A stretch of DNA of 64,000 nt, taken from assembly GCA_032161045.1 (NCBI GenBank), contig JAVHTH010000004.1; one strand, written 5' to 3'. The notes beneath the pieces are model-generated. The model saw only the letters and a list, made by a program, of their open reading frames with translations, was not told the origin of the DNA and searched no databases. The DNA comes from Fervidibacter sinensis. Its GTDB lineage: Bacteria; Armatimonadota; Fervidibacteria; Fervidibacterales; Fervidibacteraceae. Position numbers and translations under genes: made by a program. Shown here piece by piece: positions 1 to 7,914 of the stretch (the stretch's first letter is position 1; every line of letters begins with the position of its first letter).

Positions 1-208
1 CGCCTGCGGGGGTTGGTTCAACTTTTCTGGTCGTTCTGTCAAGCAGTTTCACGCCCAATCGCTTTTCCAAAGCCACGATGTGCGATGTCACTGTCGGCTG
101 GCTAACGAACAGCGCTTCCGCAGCGCGTGAGAAACTTTTCAACTCCACCACAGCGCAAAAGACTTCCAACTGCCACAAGTCCAAGCGAATTTTCAAACGA
201 TCGTCCAT
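1..208 (-). CDS. LysR-family transcriptional regulator, N-terminal part
   Basis: The reverse strand from an ATG at 208 reads MDDRLKIRLDLWQLEVFCAV and continues through SFSRAAEALFVSQPTVTSHI to LLDRTTRKVEPTPAG at the window edge. This is the winged helix-turn-helix of LysR regulators, with the recognition helix in SQPTVTSHI. An AAGGAG sequence at 221-226 lies 12 nt upstream. The effector-binding domain lies beyond base 1. It is divergent from the radical SAM gene at 402, so the 193-bp gap may hold the operator that it controls. The family is certain; the target and ligand cannot be told. Confidence 0.85.
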   Translation of the reverse strand, partial: MDDRLKIRLDLWQLEVFCAVVELKSFSRAAEALFVSQPTVTSHIVALEKRLGVKLLDRTTRKVEPTPAG

Positions 209-401
209 AGTCTGCCGTCGCTCCTTTCGGCGAAATTTTGCCACTTGTAACAATGGGTTCGGAAAGTGTCAGCAACTTGGCTTAATGCTTCATTGTCGCT
301 TTGTCTTGCGACGGTGGCAAGATATAAGCGATGCTGCTTTGTTGGTTTTCATTGCCCCAGTCGGAACTTGAATCTTGCGCCTGTGAGTTGGAGGGAGAAA
401 A

Positions 402-1427
402 GTGTCTCTTGCTCACTATCTCGCTGTTGTTCGCAAAAAGCAGTTGCCGTTTTGGCAGCAAAGCAAGATTTTGACCGCTGCTGGGGACTTCTCGTCACTT
501 CCCACCGAGAAATTGTGGGAACTTCACGACAAACTTGTCAAATCGCTTCACGCTGGTAAAGCACGAAAGGTGCAGATTCTCCCTCAAGAAGGGCAAAGTT
601 CGCTGCTTGACCTGAAGTTGGAACTGGTTTGCCGCATTTACAGAGCCTGCACGCTTTGCTCGCTGCGTTGCCGAGTTGACAGGCTAAGCGGGGAAACAGG
701 GAAATGTGGCTTGACGAAAGACGCGTGGATATTTCGGGAAGGGCTGTTAGTCAGCGAAGAACCATTTGCTGTCCCAACCCACGAAATTTTCGTCTCTGGC
801 TGCAACATGAGTTGCAAGTTTTGTCAAGCGTGGGAAGGGGTTGCTCAAACGCAGATCGGAGTGAGGTTCGTGCCATCTCGTTTTACCCAACTCGTTGAAC
901 TCAGAAAGAGTCAAGGCGCTGTCAATGTCCATTTTGTCGGCGGCGAGCCGACGGTTAACTTGCTGGCAATCCTTGAGGGGTTGAAAGTGCTGGAAGCGAA
1001 CCTTCCTTTGGTTTGGAACACGAACTTATTTGTTTCCGATGAAGCGATGAAGTTGCTTGACGGCATCGTGGATTTGCTCATCGCCGATTTCAAGTTCGGC
1101 AACGAAGAATGTGCGCAGCGCATTGGCAGAGCAAAGGATTATGTCAGCGTAGTTCAGCGCAACTTGGTCAAAGCAAACGAAATTGCCAGTTTAGTTGTCC
1201 GACACCTCGTCATGCCCGAACACATTGACTGCTGCTTGAAGCCTGTGGTCTTCTGGGTTGCACAAAATTTGCCCAATGTAACCTTTCACCTGATGCTCAA
1301 CTATGTGCCCGATTGGAAAGCATGGGACGAACCGAACCTGAGTAGGAGGTTAACGGAGAAGGAGAAGCGAAAGGCGAGAGAGATTGTTGAGGCAATTGGG
1401 CTTGGGAAGGTGATTGTAAGCGATTAG
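402..1427 (+). CDS. Radical SAM protein, PflA/PflX-like (COG1313 type)
   Basis: A 341-residue protein with a GTG start, placed by GGAGGGA at 390-396. The radical SAM cluster motif CNMSCKFC lies at residues 134-141 (C134, C138, C141, the CxxxCxxC that binds a 4Fe-4S cluster and cleaves S-adenosylmethionine). A second cysteine group (C83, C86, C90, C102) precedes it, as in PflX-type proteins that carry an N-terminal Cys-rich segment. The glycine-rich FVGGEPTVN at about residue 180 is the SAM-binding strand. No glycyl-radical enzyme is adjacent, so the substrate is unknown. It converges on the FG-GAP gene with only 2 bp between the stop codons. Confidence 0.8.
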   Translation: MSLAHYLAVVRKKQLPFWQQSKILTAAGDFSSLPTEKLWELHDKLVKSLHAGKARKVQILPQEGQSSLLDLKLELVCRIYRACTLCSLRCRVDRLSGETGKCGLTKDAWIFREGLLVSEEPFAVPTHEIFVSGCNMSCKFCQAWEGVAQTQIGVRFVPSRFTQLVELRKSQGAVNVHFVGGEPTVNLLAILEGLKVLEANLPLVWNTNLFVSDEAMKLLDGIVDLLIADFKFGNEECAQRIGRAKDYVSVVQRNLVKANEIASLVVRHLVMPEHIDCCLKPVVFWVAQNLPNVTFHLMLNYVPDWKAWDEPNLSRRLTEKEKRKAREIVEAIGLGKVIVSD

Positions 1428-1429
1428 GG

Positions 1430-3151
1430 CTACCGCCACTTAACCCTCTCCAGCACGCTTTCGTAAGACCTGTCCCACAGCACAAAAATTGCTGCGTCTT
1501 TCCGCCCCTTGACAATCGCAATGCTTGAAACACGAGAACTCGCGCCTAAAAGTTTCGGGGGAGGCAACTTCGCTAACTTGACTTTTTTGCCATCAAAGCA
1601 AGCAAGGTAAAGAGTTTCGCTGATCGGCTTCGGTTCGTTGAAGTAAAAACCGCTGTTATCCCAAAATTTCCGCCGCATCAGCATTTCCACTTTCCCGTCT
1701 CCGTCCCAATCACCAACTAAACTCGGTGTGAGGGGGAGTTCAGCAATTTTTCTCCAAAGCCTTAGGTCAAAGGCTTTTTTGCCTTTAGGTAGGCGAAAGA
1801 TGGCGACATGGGTTATCGTCTTTGTCTCCCAAAACTGCAAACGCAATGGTCTCAACGAAACGATGGGGAAGCGAAGACGGATGCGACGGTAAGTCTCATT
1901 TGCGATGACATATCGCTGTCCATTGATTTCAAAGACCGCTGACGGTTGAGCCGAAATTCGTGTTTCTGGTGGCTTGAATTCGCTTACCTTCCAATTTTGC
2001 CCATCCCACCAAAGCACTTGAACGGCTATCACGCGAGGAATCGGAAAAGGTGGGATGTCAGTGAGGATCGGTTCTCGCCAGAACACCATTAACTCCTTGT
2101 GACCATCCCCATCAAGGTCTACAGGAGCAATTTTGTCTAAAACCGCTGGTGGCAAGGGTGAAGGAAGGATGAAAGGCAAAGACGACGGTGTTGGAGCAGT
2201 TTTGCTGCTTTGTGAAGGTTTGGGCAAGTTACTCCGTTGAGTGGGTGAAGTGGGTCTCTTTAAGGGCAAATCCCCACTTGTTACGAAACCCTTTTGTTCC
2301 GGCGAAAATTTCCAAATTTTGCCAAGTAGGACAACTTCCCACTTGCCGTTTTCATCCAAGTCATCAACGACAATCTCGGATGAATGAGCGTGACTTTCCA
2401 GCAAAGTTGTAGTCCTTTTGCCATCGCCCCAGTAAACCTCAAACCGAGGCATCTTGCCCCACGATGAGGAGAACTTCAATAAGTCCACAATCCCGTCTCC
2501 ATCAAAGTCGCCAAAGTATTCAATCCCATACCAGTAAACCCTTCCGCCCTTCCAACCAACGAAATTGACAGGTTGCCAATCGCCATCTGGTGTGATGCGA
2601 AAACTAAGGTGCTTTGCTGGGATATCGTGAAATCTCGGTTCAAGATTGACAGAAATGTTGACGAGGTTGCCAGCGACCACTAAATAGCAGTGGATGCGAT
2701 TGAGGCAAGGAAACAGGGGTTCAAAAACGAACTTTCCGTTACGAACCTTCAACCATCCCAGTTCGTTGGGCTTAGAGGAGTCGGTTACTTTTTCAACAAG
2801 CAATCTCCGCAGCGGGGGCAAAAACGCAGGGAGCGGCAGGCGGAAAGAGTAGGGCAATTTTTCCACCTTAGGGTTTGTCATCAGAGGAAAGCGGACAAAC
2901 CATGTGCCTGCTTCGCTAAGGGGGTAAAGATAAAAAGTTGCTGGGTTCGTTTTCAATGGTGTAGGCGTGCAATAAGCCACAACTTCGGATTCACCATCGT
3001 CGTCCAAATCAGTTACCGCAAGCCTGTCTGTGCCTGCAGGCAAATTCGCGATGACAGTCCGTTGAACCGTCAACAGTTGGCTGCGCCACCACAAAGCAGC
3101 AATTGCCAAAATTGTCAAGATAACCAATCGGACGGTGACAGGAATCCTCAA
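1430..3151 (-). CDS. FG-GAP/VCBS repeat protein, membrane-anchored or exported
   Basis: A 573-residue protein starting at a TTG (3149-3151) preceded by AGGTGA. A hydrophobic N-terminal segment (residues 7-22, VRLVILTILAIAALWW) is a signal anchor. At least five calcium-loop motifs follow: DLDDDGESE, DFDGDGIVD, DLDENGKWE, DLDGDGHKE and DWDGDGKVE. These are typical of the FG-GAP/VCBS repeats that build beta-propeller surface domains. A Pro/Ser-rich linker lies near the middle (about residues 300-335). Such proteins sit outside the cytoplasmic membrane and often bind ligands or partner proteins; the specific role here is unknown. It stands alone on the minus strand. Confidence 0.7.
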   Translation of the reverse strand: MRIPVTVRLVILTILAIAALWWRSQLLTVQRTVIANLPAGTDRLAVTDLDDDGESEVVAYCTPTPLKTNPATFYLYPLSEAGTWFVRFPLMTNPKVEKLPYSFRLPLPAFLPPLRRLLVEKVTDSSKPNELGWLKVRNGKFVFEPLFPCLNRIHCYLVVAGNLVNISVNLEPRFHDIPAKHLSFRITPDGDWQPVNFVGWKGGRVYWYGIEYFGDFDGDGIVDLLKFSSSWGKMPRFEVYWGDGKRTTTLLESHAHSSEIVVDDLDENGKWEVVLLGKIWKFSPEQKGFVTSGDLPLKRPTSPTQRSNLPKPSQSSKTAPTPSSLPFILPSPLPPAVLDKIAPVDLDGDGHKELMVFWREPILTDIPPFPIPRVIAVQVLWWDGQNWKVSEFKPPETRISAQPSAVFEINGQRYVIANETYRRIRLRFPIVSLRPLRLQFWETKTITHVAIFRLPKGKKAFDLRLWRKIAELPLTPSLVGDWDGDGKVEMLMRRKFWDNSGFYFNEPKPISETLYLACFDGKKVKLAKLPPPKLLGASSRVSSIAIVKGRKDAAIFVLWDRSYESVLERVKWR

Positions 3152-3268
3152 GATTCGTCACCTGTCCTCGCCTCAAGATTTCCTGACTTTTAGACGCACT
3201 ACATATGCAATTTCGTTCCAGTGGGAAGGCAACCAACAATGTGCGGCGGATAGGTGAGAAAAAGTTAA

Positions 3269-3289
3269 GGGACGGCTATAAGCCGTCCC
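3269..3289. terminator. Perfect hairpin, probable terminator of the upstream minus-strand gene
   Basis: A 9-bp perfect stem (GGGACGGCT / AGCCGTCCC) with a 3-base loop. Read on the minus strand it is followed by TTAACTTTTT, so it resembles an intrinsic terminator for the gene ending at 3345. The same 9-3-9 design with different stem bases occurs at 23104-23124, so this may also be a copy of a dispersed repeat family. Confidence 0.55.
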
Positions 3290-3344
3290 CACTGCATCCT
3301 TGAATGCCTAAGTTTACCGATTTACCTTAGGAGGTGAACCTGAA

Positions 3345-5588
3345 CTATCGTGCTTCACCCAAGATTTTTAACTGCTGGTCCAATCTCCCAGAGTGGGTGA
3401 GGGAGTTCTCCAAGTTGAGCGAGTAGACCAATTTTGCTGGATGGTTGCGGAAAGTGGGTTGTTGAGGCATTCCAGGCATACCGGGCGCCCCTGGCATTCC
3501 AACCCCTCCAGGTGTAGTAGGACCAAAAGTTCCTGTGCCAAATCTCCCGAAGATAGTAGGAGTTGTTGGTGCTCCTCCGCCGATGCCTCCATAAAGACCA
3601 CCATAAGGCATGCCTCCATAAAATCCCCCTTCACCGCCAGGCATCCCGAAGCCACCCATTGGTCCGCCCCACATACCACCCGGACCGAAACCTACCCCGC
3701 CAAGCATTCCAAAGCCACCCATTGGTTGCCCACCCCACACTCCGCCTGGGCCGAAACCTATGCCACCAGGCATCCCGAAGCCGCCCATTGGTCCGCCCCA
3801 CATACCACCTGGCACTCCACCCATTGCACCACCGGGCATGGTCGGTCCACCAGGTGCTCCGGGAACTCCAGCAAGTTGTTGTGCTTGGGTAAATTGGGCT
3901 TGAACAAACGGAAAAACGGTCAGAAGGTCAGTGTCAAAAGTCGCTTTCATTGTCACCTTGACATAAACTACCTGACCGTTCTCAATGTCAAAGAGCAAAG
4001 TTCGTGAACCTTCTGCATCACCTGTGAGTTTGGGTAGGACTTGTGTAGGTTGTCCGCCAGGACCTACAGGTGCGTTCCCGGGCATCCCGCCCATCCCTGG
4101 GGCGCCGGGCATCATCGGACCTCCAGGCATCATTGGTCCACCAGGCATCATCTGTCCGCCCATCATCCCAGGCATCCCTGGTGCACCATACATGCCACCG
4201 GGTCCCATTTGTCCCATCCCAGTCGTCGGTGCTAAGTCAAATTCAACCTTTGCTTTGAATTCGCTAACAATTCGCGCACAAAGTCGGTCATTCCAGAATT
4301 CAAACCCGTCAAATCTGTGGGCAGCGGGGATCGTGACAACTGGGGCGTCGGCAAGGAACGCTTCTGGTTCTTGACTTGCCCCTGGCATTCCGGGCACTGT
4401 TGGTGCTCCAGGTTGCATTGGCATCCCTGGCATCATGGGAGCACCGGGCATCCCAGGTCGCCCTGGCATCCCCATCATTGGACCTCCAGGCATCATTGGT
4501 CCACCCATTGGTCTGCCCATCATCCCCGGCATTCCAGGTGCTTCAGAGTATTCTTCCCCCGGAGCGCCACCCATCATGGGCATTCCGCCCATGGGCATTC
4601 CACCCATTCCTGCCATCGTGCCACCAATGATTGTCAAGTTCTCCAAATTTCGCGGCAAAGTAATGAACCCCACCCATCGTTCGCCAATCTTCAGTTCCCT
4701 TTCAGGCACACTTATGTCCAACGAACCCGTGGTGAATTTGACGACATTCGGCATTTCCTCACCTGTGACGATATTACCGTTCGGGAAAAGCACGAACAAA
4801 CTGACTTTCTGGTTGTCGGTTGGACGAAGGCGGATTCTTGTGGGTGCAGTTGTTAGTGAGGGTGCACCTGGCATGGTAGGTGCACCTGGTGCTCCCATCA
4901 TTCCCATCGGTCCAGGCATTCCGAAGCCCATCTCACCCATTTCACCACCAAGCATCCCCATTGCTCCCATACCGCCCATAGGTCCTCCCATCGCCAACCC
5001 GCCACCCATAGTGATTGGAACTTCTCGCTCCAAAACCCCATCTTCAACAACTCGCATCATCCGATATTGACGGTCAGAAGTAATGTCGCGAACGGTTTGG
5101 AACCAACGGAGAATTAATTTCGTGCTCAACTGAGGAACTTTCTGGCGGATGGCTTTCGCAGGGATGTCAACGGTTGCCTCAGAAGTTGCTTGAAGTGTGT
5201 AAAAGGTGAGTTCTCCTGTTCTCGGTTTAAAGACCAATTGGACACTTTCCGCTTCGCCAGCCAAGTTCACTTGAAACTGAACTTGTGCTTCGCCTTCCTT
5301 TTGCCCCAACCTGTTAAAACCTGCTACTCTCAATGTGTGTGTTCCGGAGAAAATTTTTTGCTCGGCCAAGTCTATGCGGAACTCAAAGGGATGGGTTATG
5401 GCGGTGACGAATTTCCCGTCAAACCAAATCATCACATGTCCTTCCTGAGTTGGCTTCTCAACTTTGATAATCAGCCAGCGGGAACGAACGGTTTCGCCTT
5501 CGCGGGGACTGACGATGCTCACTTGTGCCATACCAAGCGTCGCGAAAGCAACAACAAAAACAATTGTCAAGCACCACGCCCGTCTCAT
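3345..5588 (-). CDS. Secreted Gly/Pro/Met-rich protein with N-terminal Ig-like domain
   Basis: A 747-residue protein. Residues 1-21 form a signal peptide ending in LGMA before Q. Residues 22-110 (starting QVSIVSPREGETV, ending QVQFQVN) look like a bacterial Ig-like beta domain. The rest alternates ordinary sequence with five or more tracts built from MPGGPM, GMPGAP and GMMG units, some giving collagen-like Gly-X-Pro triplets. The ordinary stretches are beta-rich and Cys-poor. The repeats vary at third codon positions, so the amino acids seem to be selected. No family was recognised. It shares the low-complexity style with the pair at 19.1-21.1 kb, but I saw no shared core domain. RBS AGGAGGTG lies just upstream. 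Confidence 0.6.
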   Translation of the reverse strand: MRRAWCLTIVFVVAFATLGMAQVSIVSPREGETVRSRWLIIKVEKPTQEGHVMIWFDGKFVTAITHPFEFRIDLAEQKIFSGTHTLRVAGFNRLGQKEGEAQVQFQVNLAGEAESVQLVFKPRTGELTFYTLQATSEATVDIPAKAIRQKVPQLSTKLILRWFQTVRDITSDRQYRMMRVVEDGVLEREVPITMGGGLAMGGPMGGMGAMGMLGGEMGEMGFGMPGPMGMMGAPGAPTMPGAPSLTTAPTRIRLRPTDNQKVSLFVLFPNGNIVTGEEMPNVVKFTTGSLDISVPERELKIGERWVGFITLPRNLENLTIIGGTMAGMGGMPMGGMPMMGGAPGEEYSEAPGMPGMMGRPMGGPMMPGGPMMGMPGRPGMPGAPMMPGMPMQPGAPTVPGMPGASQEPEAFLADAPVVTIPAAHRFDGFEFWNDRLCARIVSEFKAKVEFDLAPTTGMGQMGPGGMYGAPGMPGMMGGQMMPGGPMMPGGPMMPGAPGMGGMPGNAPVGPGGQPTQVLPKLTGDAEGSRTLLFDIENGQVVYVKVTMKATFDTDLLTVFPFVQAQFTQAQQLAGVPGAPGGPTMPGGAMGGVPGGMWGGPMGGFGMPGGIGFGPGGVWGGQPMGGFGMLGGVGFGPGGMWGGPMGGFGMPGGEGGFYGGMPYGGLYGGIGGGAPTTPTIFGRFGTGTFGPTTPGGVGMPGAPGMPGMPQQPTFRNHPAKLVYSLNLENSLTHSGRLDQQLKILGEAR

Positions 5589-5620
5589 CTTTAAACACCT
5601 CCTTTGCTTTCGCCGAGGTT

Positions 5621-5649
5621 ATTGTAGCATCAATGCGTCAAAATTGAAA
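5621..5649 (-). promoter_or_regulatory. Possible promoter of the Gly/Pro/Met-rich gene
   Basis: On the minus strand a TACAAT (5621-5626) lies 17 bp from TTTCAA (5644-5649). The -10 matches the sigma-70 consensus well and the -35 poorly. It sits 33 bp before the start codon of the gene at 5588. Confidence 0.3.
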
Positions 5650-5710
5650 GTGCACTGCGAGGAAGCAAAGAAGTCTTCTTGACGATAGCAAGGAGGGCGA
5701 AAAGCAAACG

Positions 5711-6703
5711 ATGTCGGAACCGATATGGGCATGGTTTGTTTTTTTGGCGGCTGTGTTCATCATGCTGATGGTGGACTTAGGGGTTTTCCAAAAAAGGGAC
5801 GCACGCCCAATTTCAGTGAAGGAAGCAGCAATCTGGTATGGAATTTGGGTCTCTGTAGCCTTGTTCTTCAACCTAATTTTGTGGCTTTGGAAGGGAAGCG
5901 ACAAAGCCGTTGAGTTCTTCACAGGCTACCTTGTGGAAGTCTCTCTCTCTGCGGACAACATGTTCGTCTTCGCAGTGTTGTTCAACTACTTTGCCGTCCC
6001 CCCAGAATATCGGCGCAGGGTTTTATTTTGGGGCGTTTTGGGAGCAATAGTTTTTCGCCTCGCTTTCATCTTGGCTGGAACGGCTTTGCTCAAAAAGTTT
6101 CATTGGGTCATCTATGTCTTTGGCATCATCGTCATCGTCTCAGGCATCAAATTGCTGATGCGCAAGGAAGAGGAAATTGACCCCGAACGAAACCCTGTCC
6201 TTCAATTGGCTCGTAGGTTTTTGCCGTTTACATCAAGTTATCATGGGCAAAAATTTTTCGTCCGTTCAAACGGCAAGTTATTTGCGACGCCTTTAATGCT
6301 CGTTTTGCTCGTCGTAGAGAGCACCGATATCGTTTTCGCCGTTGACTCCATCCCTGCTATCTTCGCCATAACTCGTGACCCATTCATCGTGTTCACTTCC
6401 AACATTTGTGCCATCCTCGGTTTGAGGTCACTTTACTTTCTGCTTGAGGGCATGATGAGGCTATTCCGATACTTGGACGAAGGATTAGCGGTCATTTTGG
6501 TTTTCATCGGCGTGAAAATGCTGCTAAGCGAATTCTACAAAATCCCAACATGGGTCGCTTTGGGGTTTGTGGCAACGGTATTGACAATTACCATCGTCCT
6601 ATCCCTGATAGCAGAACGAAGGGAACGGCTTGTGGCTCAGGTTAATCCCAAGAACACTCACGCAAACGAAGAAAGCGAGTCAAAATCTGTCAATGGCTCT
6701 TAA
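5711..6703 (+). CDS. TerC/Alx-family integral membrane protein
   Basis: A 330-residue multi-pass membrane protein. The diagnostic TerC segments are VEVSLSADNMFVFAVLFNYF near residue 85 and VESTDIVFAVDSIPAIFAIT near residue 205, with acidic residues inside membrane helices. Members act in Mn2+ or other metal-ion efflux, or in tellurite resistance; Alx of E. coli is a Mn exporter. The C-terminal 25 residues are hydrophilic. AAGGAGG lies at 5690-5696, 14 nt before the ATG, longer than usual. Only 122 bp separate it from the divergent gene, and I saw no yybP-ykoY riboswitch. lspA follows after 27 bp, so the two may be cotranscribed. Confidence 0.88.
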   Translation: MSEPIWAWFVFLAAVFIMLMVDLGVFQKRDARPISVKEAAIWYGIWVSVALFFNLILWLWKGSDKAVEFFTGYLVEVSLSADNMFVFAVLFNYFAVPPEYRRRVLFWGVLGAIVFRLAFILAGTALLKKFHWVIYVFGIIVIVSGIKLLMRKEEEIDPERNPVLQLARRFLPFTSSYHGQKFFVRSNGKLFATPLMLVLLVVESTDIVFAVDSIPAIFAITRDPFIVFTSNICAILGLRSLYFLLEGMMRLFRYLDEGLAVILVFIGVKMLLSEFYKIPTWVALGFVATVLTITIVLSLIAERRERLVAQVNPKNTHANEESESKSVNGS

Positions 6704-6730
6704 TTTGCAACTGACATGGAGGTGCTGTAT

Positions 6731-7240
6731 TTGCGCCGTCATCGGCAATGGTTTTTTGCGGCAGCGTTGATTACGCTTTTCGTGGACCAAGCAAGCAAAT
6801 CGCTCATTCGGGCTTGGCTACCATTGGGTGCAAGTGTTCCAATTCTACCCAATGCACTCCACTTCACTCACACCCAAAACCCCGGTGCAGCCTTCGGTTT
6901 GTTCCCGAACGCGACAATGTTGCTTATTGTCATCGCCTTGTCCGTTAGCGCAATTCTTTTGTGGCTGGGGCGACAAGGTTTTGACAAAAGACGAGTTGCC
7001 GTTGCAACGGGGATGATGCTCGGTGGTGCGATTGGGAATTTGATTGACCGACTGAGATTTGGAGCAGTTACCGACTTTATTGATTTGCGAGTGTGGCCGA
7101 TTTTCAACATTGCAGACACTGCTTTGACAATTGGTGCGCTACTGCTCCTCTGGTGGAGTGCAGTTGCCCCTACACAAGATGGGCAAGAGGGGAAAGACGC
7201 TTTGGAATCCGCTGACATTGACTTGAAGGGCAAACATTAA
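6731..7240 (+). CDS. lspA: Lipoprotein signal peptidase (signal peptidase II)
   Basis: An integral membrane aspartyl protease that removes the signal peptide of diacylglyceryl-modified prolipoproteins. Four hydrophobic helices are visible. The two catalytic aspartates are in GNLIDR and FNIADT, and the family motif TQNPGAAFG is intact. An ATG at 6716 gives a longer reading, but GGAGGTG at 6718-6724 lies inside it and is 6 nt before the TTG at 6731, which makes TTG the better start (169 residues). The C-terminal tail is hydrophilic. It follows the TerC gene by 27 bp. Confidence 0.93.
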   Translation: MRRHRQWFFAAALITLFVDQASKSLIRAWLPLGASVPILPNALHFTHTQNPGAAFGLFPNATMLLIVIALSVSAILLWLGRQGFDKRRVAVATGMMLGGAIGNLIDRLRFGAVTDFIDLRVWPIFNIADTALTIGALLLLWWSAVAPTQDGQEGKDALESADIDLKGKH

Positions 7241-7270
7241 CCAACGCTCAAGTTCTCAACACCTCACGAT

Positions 7271-7879
7271 TCACTTGACGAAAGTAACATCACCGTCGGG
7301 CTTCGCCACAATGGCTTGTCCCGCTGTCAATTGCAGTTCCTGCCCTCTTGCAGTTTTGACCGATACAGTTCCTCGTTCAACTTGCAAAATCGTCTCTCCA
7401 TCGGGTTTAACCTCAACCTCGTATGCTGTCCCTCTCACGGCAGCGGTGATAGCGGGAGTCTCAAGTTCAAGGCGAGAACGGGGAGTTAATTTGCGCTTCA
7501 AGTTCACAAACACTGTGCCCAAATTCAACATGAACAAAGCGTCAATAGCCTTCGTCGCTTTGTTGTAAGATGAGCGTGTGACTTTCATCTGAGTTTCTGG
7601 ACCTATCCGCATCTCCAACTCGTCAACCCAGTGCAGGACAACGAAACTGTCCTTGCCAGTTTTCACGGTGGTTCCAGCAAGAACTAAGGAGCCAACTTTA
7701 AGGGGACGCTCTACGGGTTGTTTTCGTCCCGCTTTGGGTGGCAACACTGCAACCGCATCGCCCTTAACCTCAACCACCTTCGCTATGAGTGGGGCAATTC
7801 GCAAGGTTTCTATGGAACCGAAAATCAAAAGCGTCAAAGCGACCAATCCGAGCAAAAGCGCCAAAGAACCCAATCTCAT
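7271..7879 (-). CDS. FecR-domain protein, exported or membrane-anchored
   Basis: A 202-residue protein with one N-terminal hydrophobic segment (residues 4-25). A FecR-type beta domain follows: KVGSLVLAGTTVKTGKDS, the central LELETPAITAAVRGTAYEV and the final ELQLTAGQAIVAKPDG. FecR domains act in the periplasm; here no sigma factor or TonB receptor is near. Instead the gene is divergent from a CHASE2 cyclase with about 35 bp between them. FecR-domain proteins are often encoded next to CHASE2-cyclase genes, so a role in signal sensing is plausible. AAGGAGGTG lies 7 nt before the ATG. Confidence 0.8.
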   Translation of the reverse strand: MRLGSLALLLGLVALTLLIFGSIETLRIAPLIAKVVEVKGDAVAVLPPKAGRKQPVERPLKVGSLVLAGTTVKTGKDSFVVLHWVDELEMRIGPETQMKVTRSSYNKATKAIDALFMLNLGTVFVNLKRKLTPRSRLELETPAITAAVRGTAYEVEVKPDGETILQVERGTVSVKTARGQELQLTAGQAIVAKPDGDVTFVK

Positions 7880-7914
7880 CTTAAGGCACCTCCTTTGTGC
7901 CTGCTGAGTTTATT

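Noticed and set aside
3393..5070. Long open frames on the strand opposite the Gly/Pro/Met-rich gene (for example 4435-5070)
   Set aside because: They are reverse images of the GC-rich repeat codons, are Pro/Gly/Ile or His/Trp-rich low complexity and have no ribosome binding site; the minus-strand gene has a signal peptide and RBS.
5589..5710. yybP-ykoY manganese riboswitch before the TerC-family gene
   Set aside because: The gap is only 122 bp and part of it is the divergent promoter; no matching paired structure was found.
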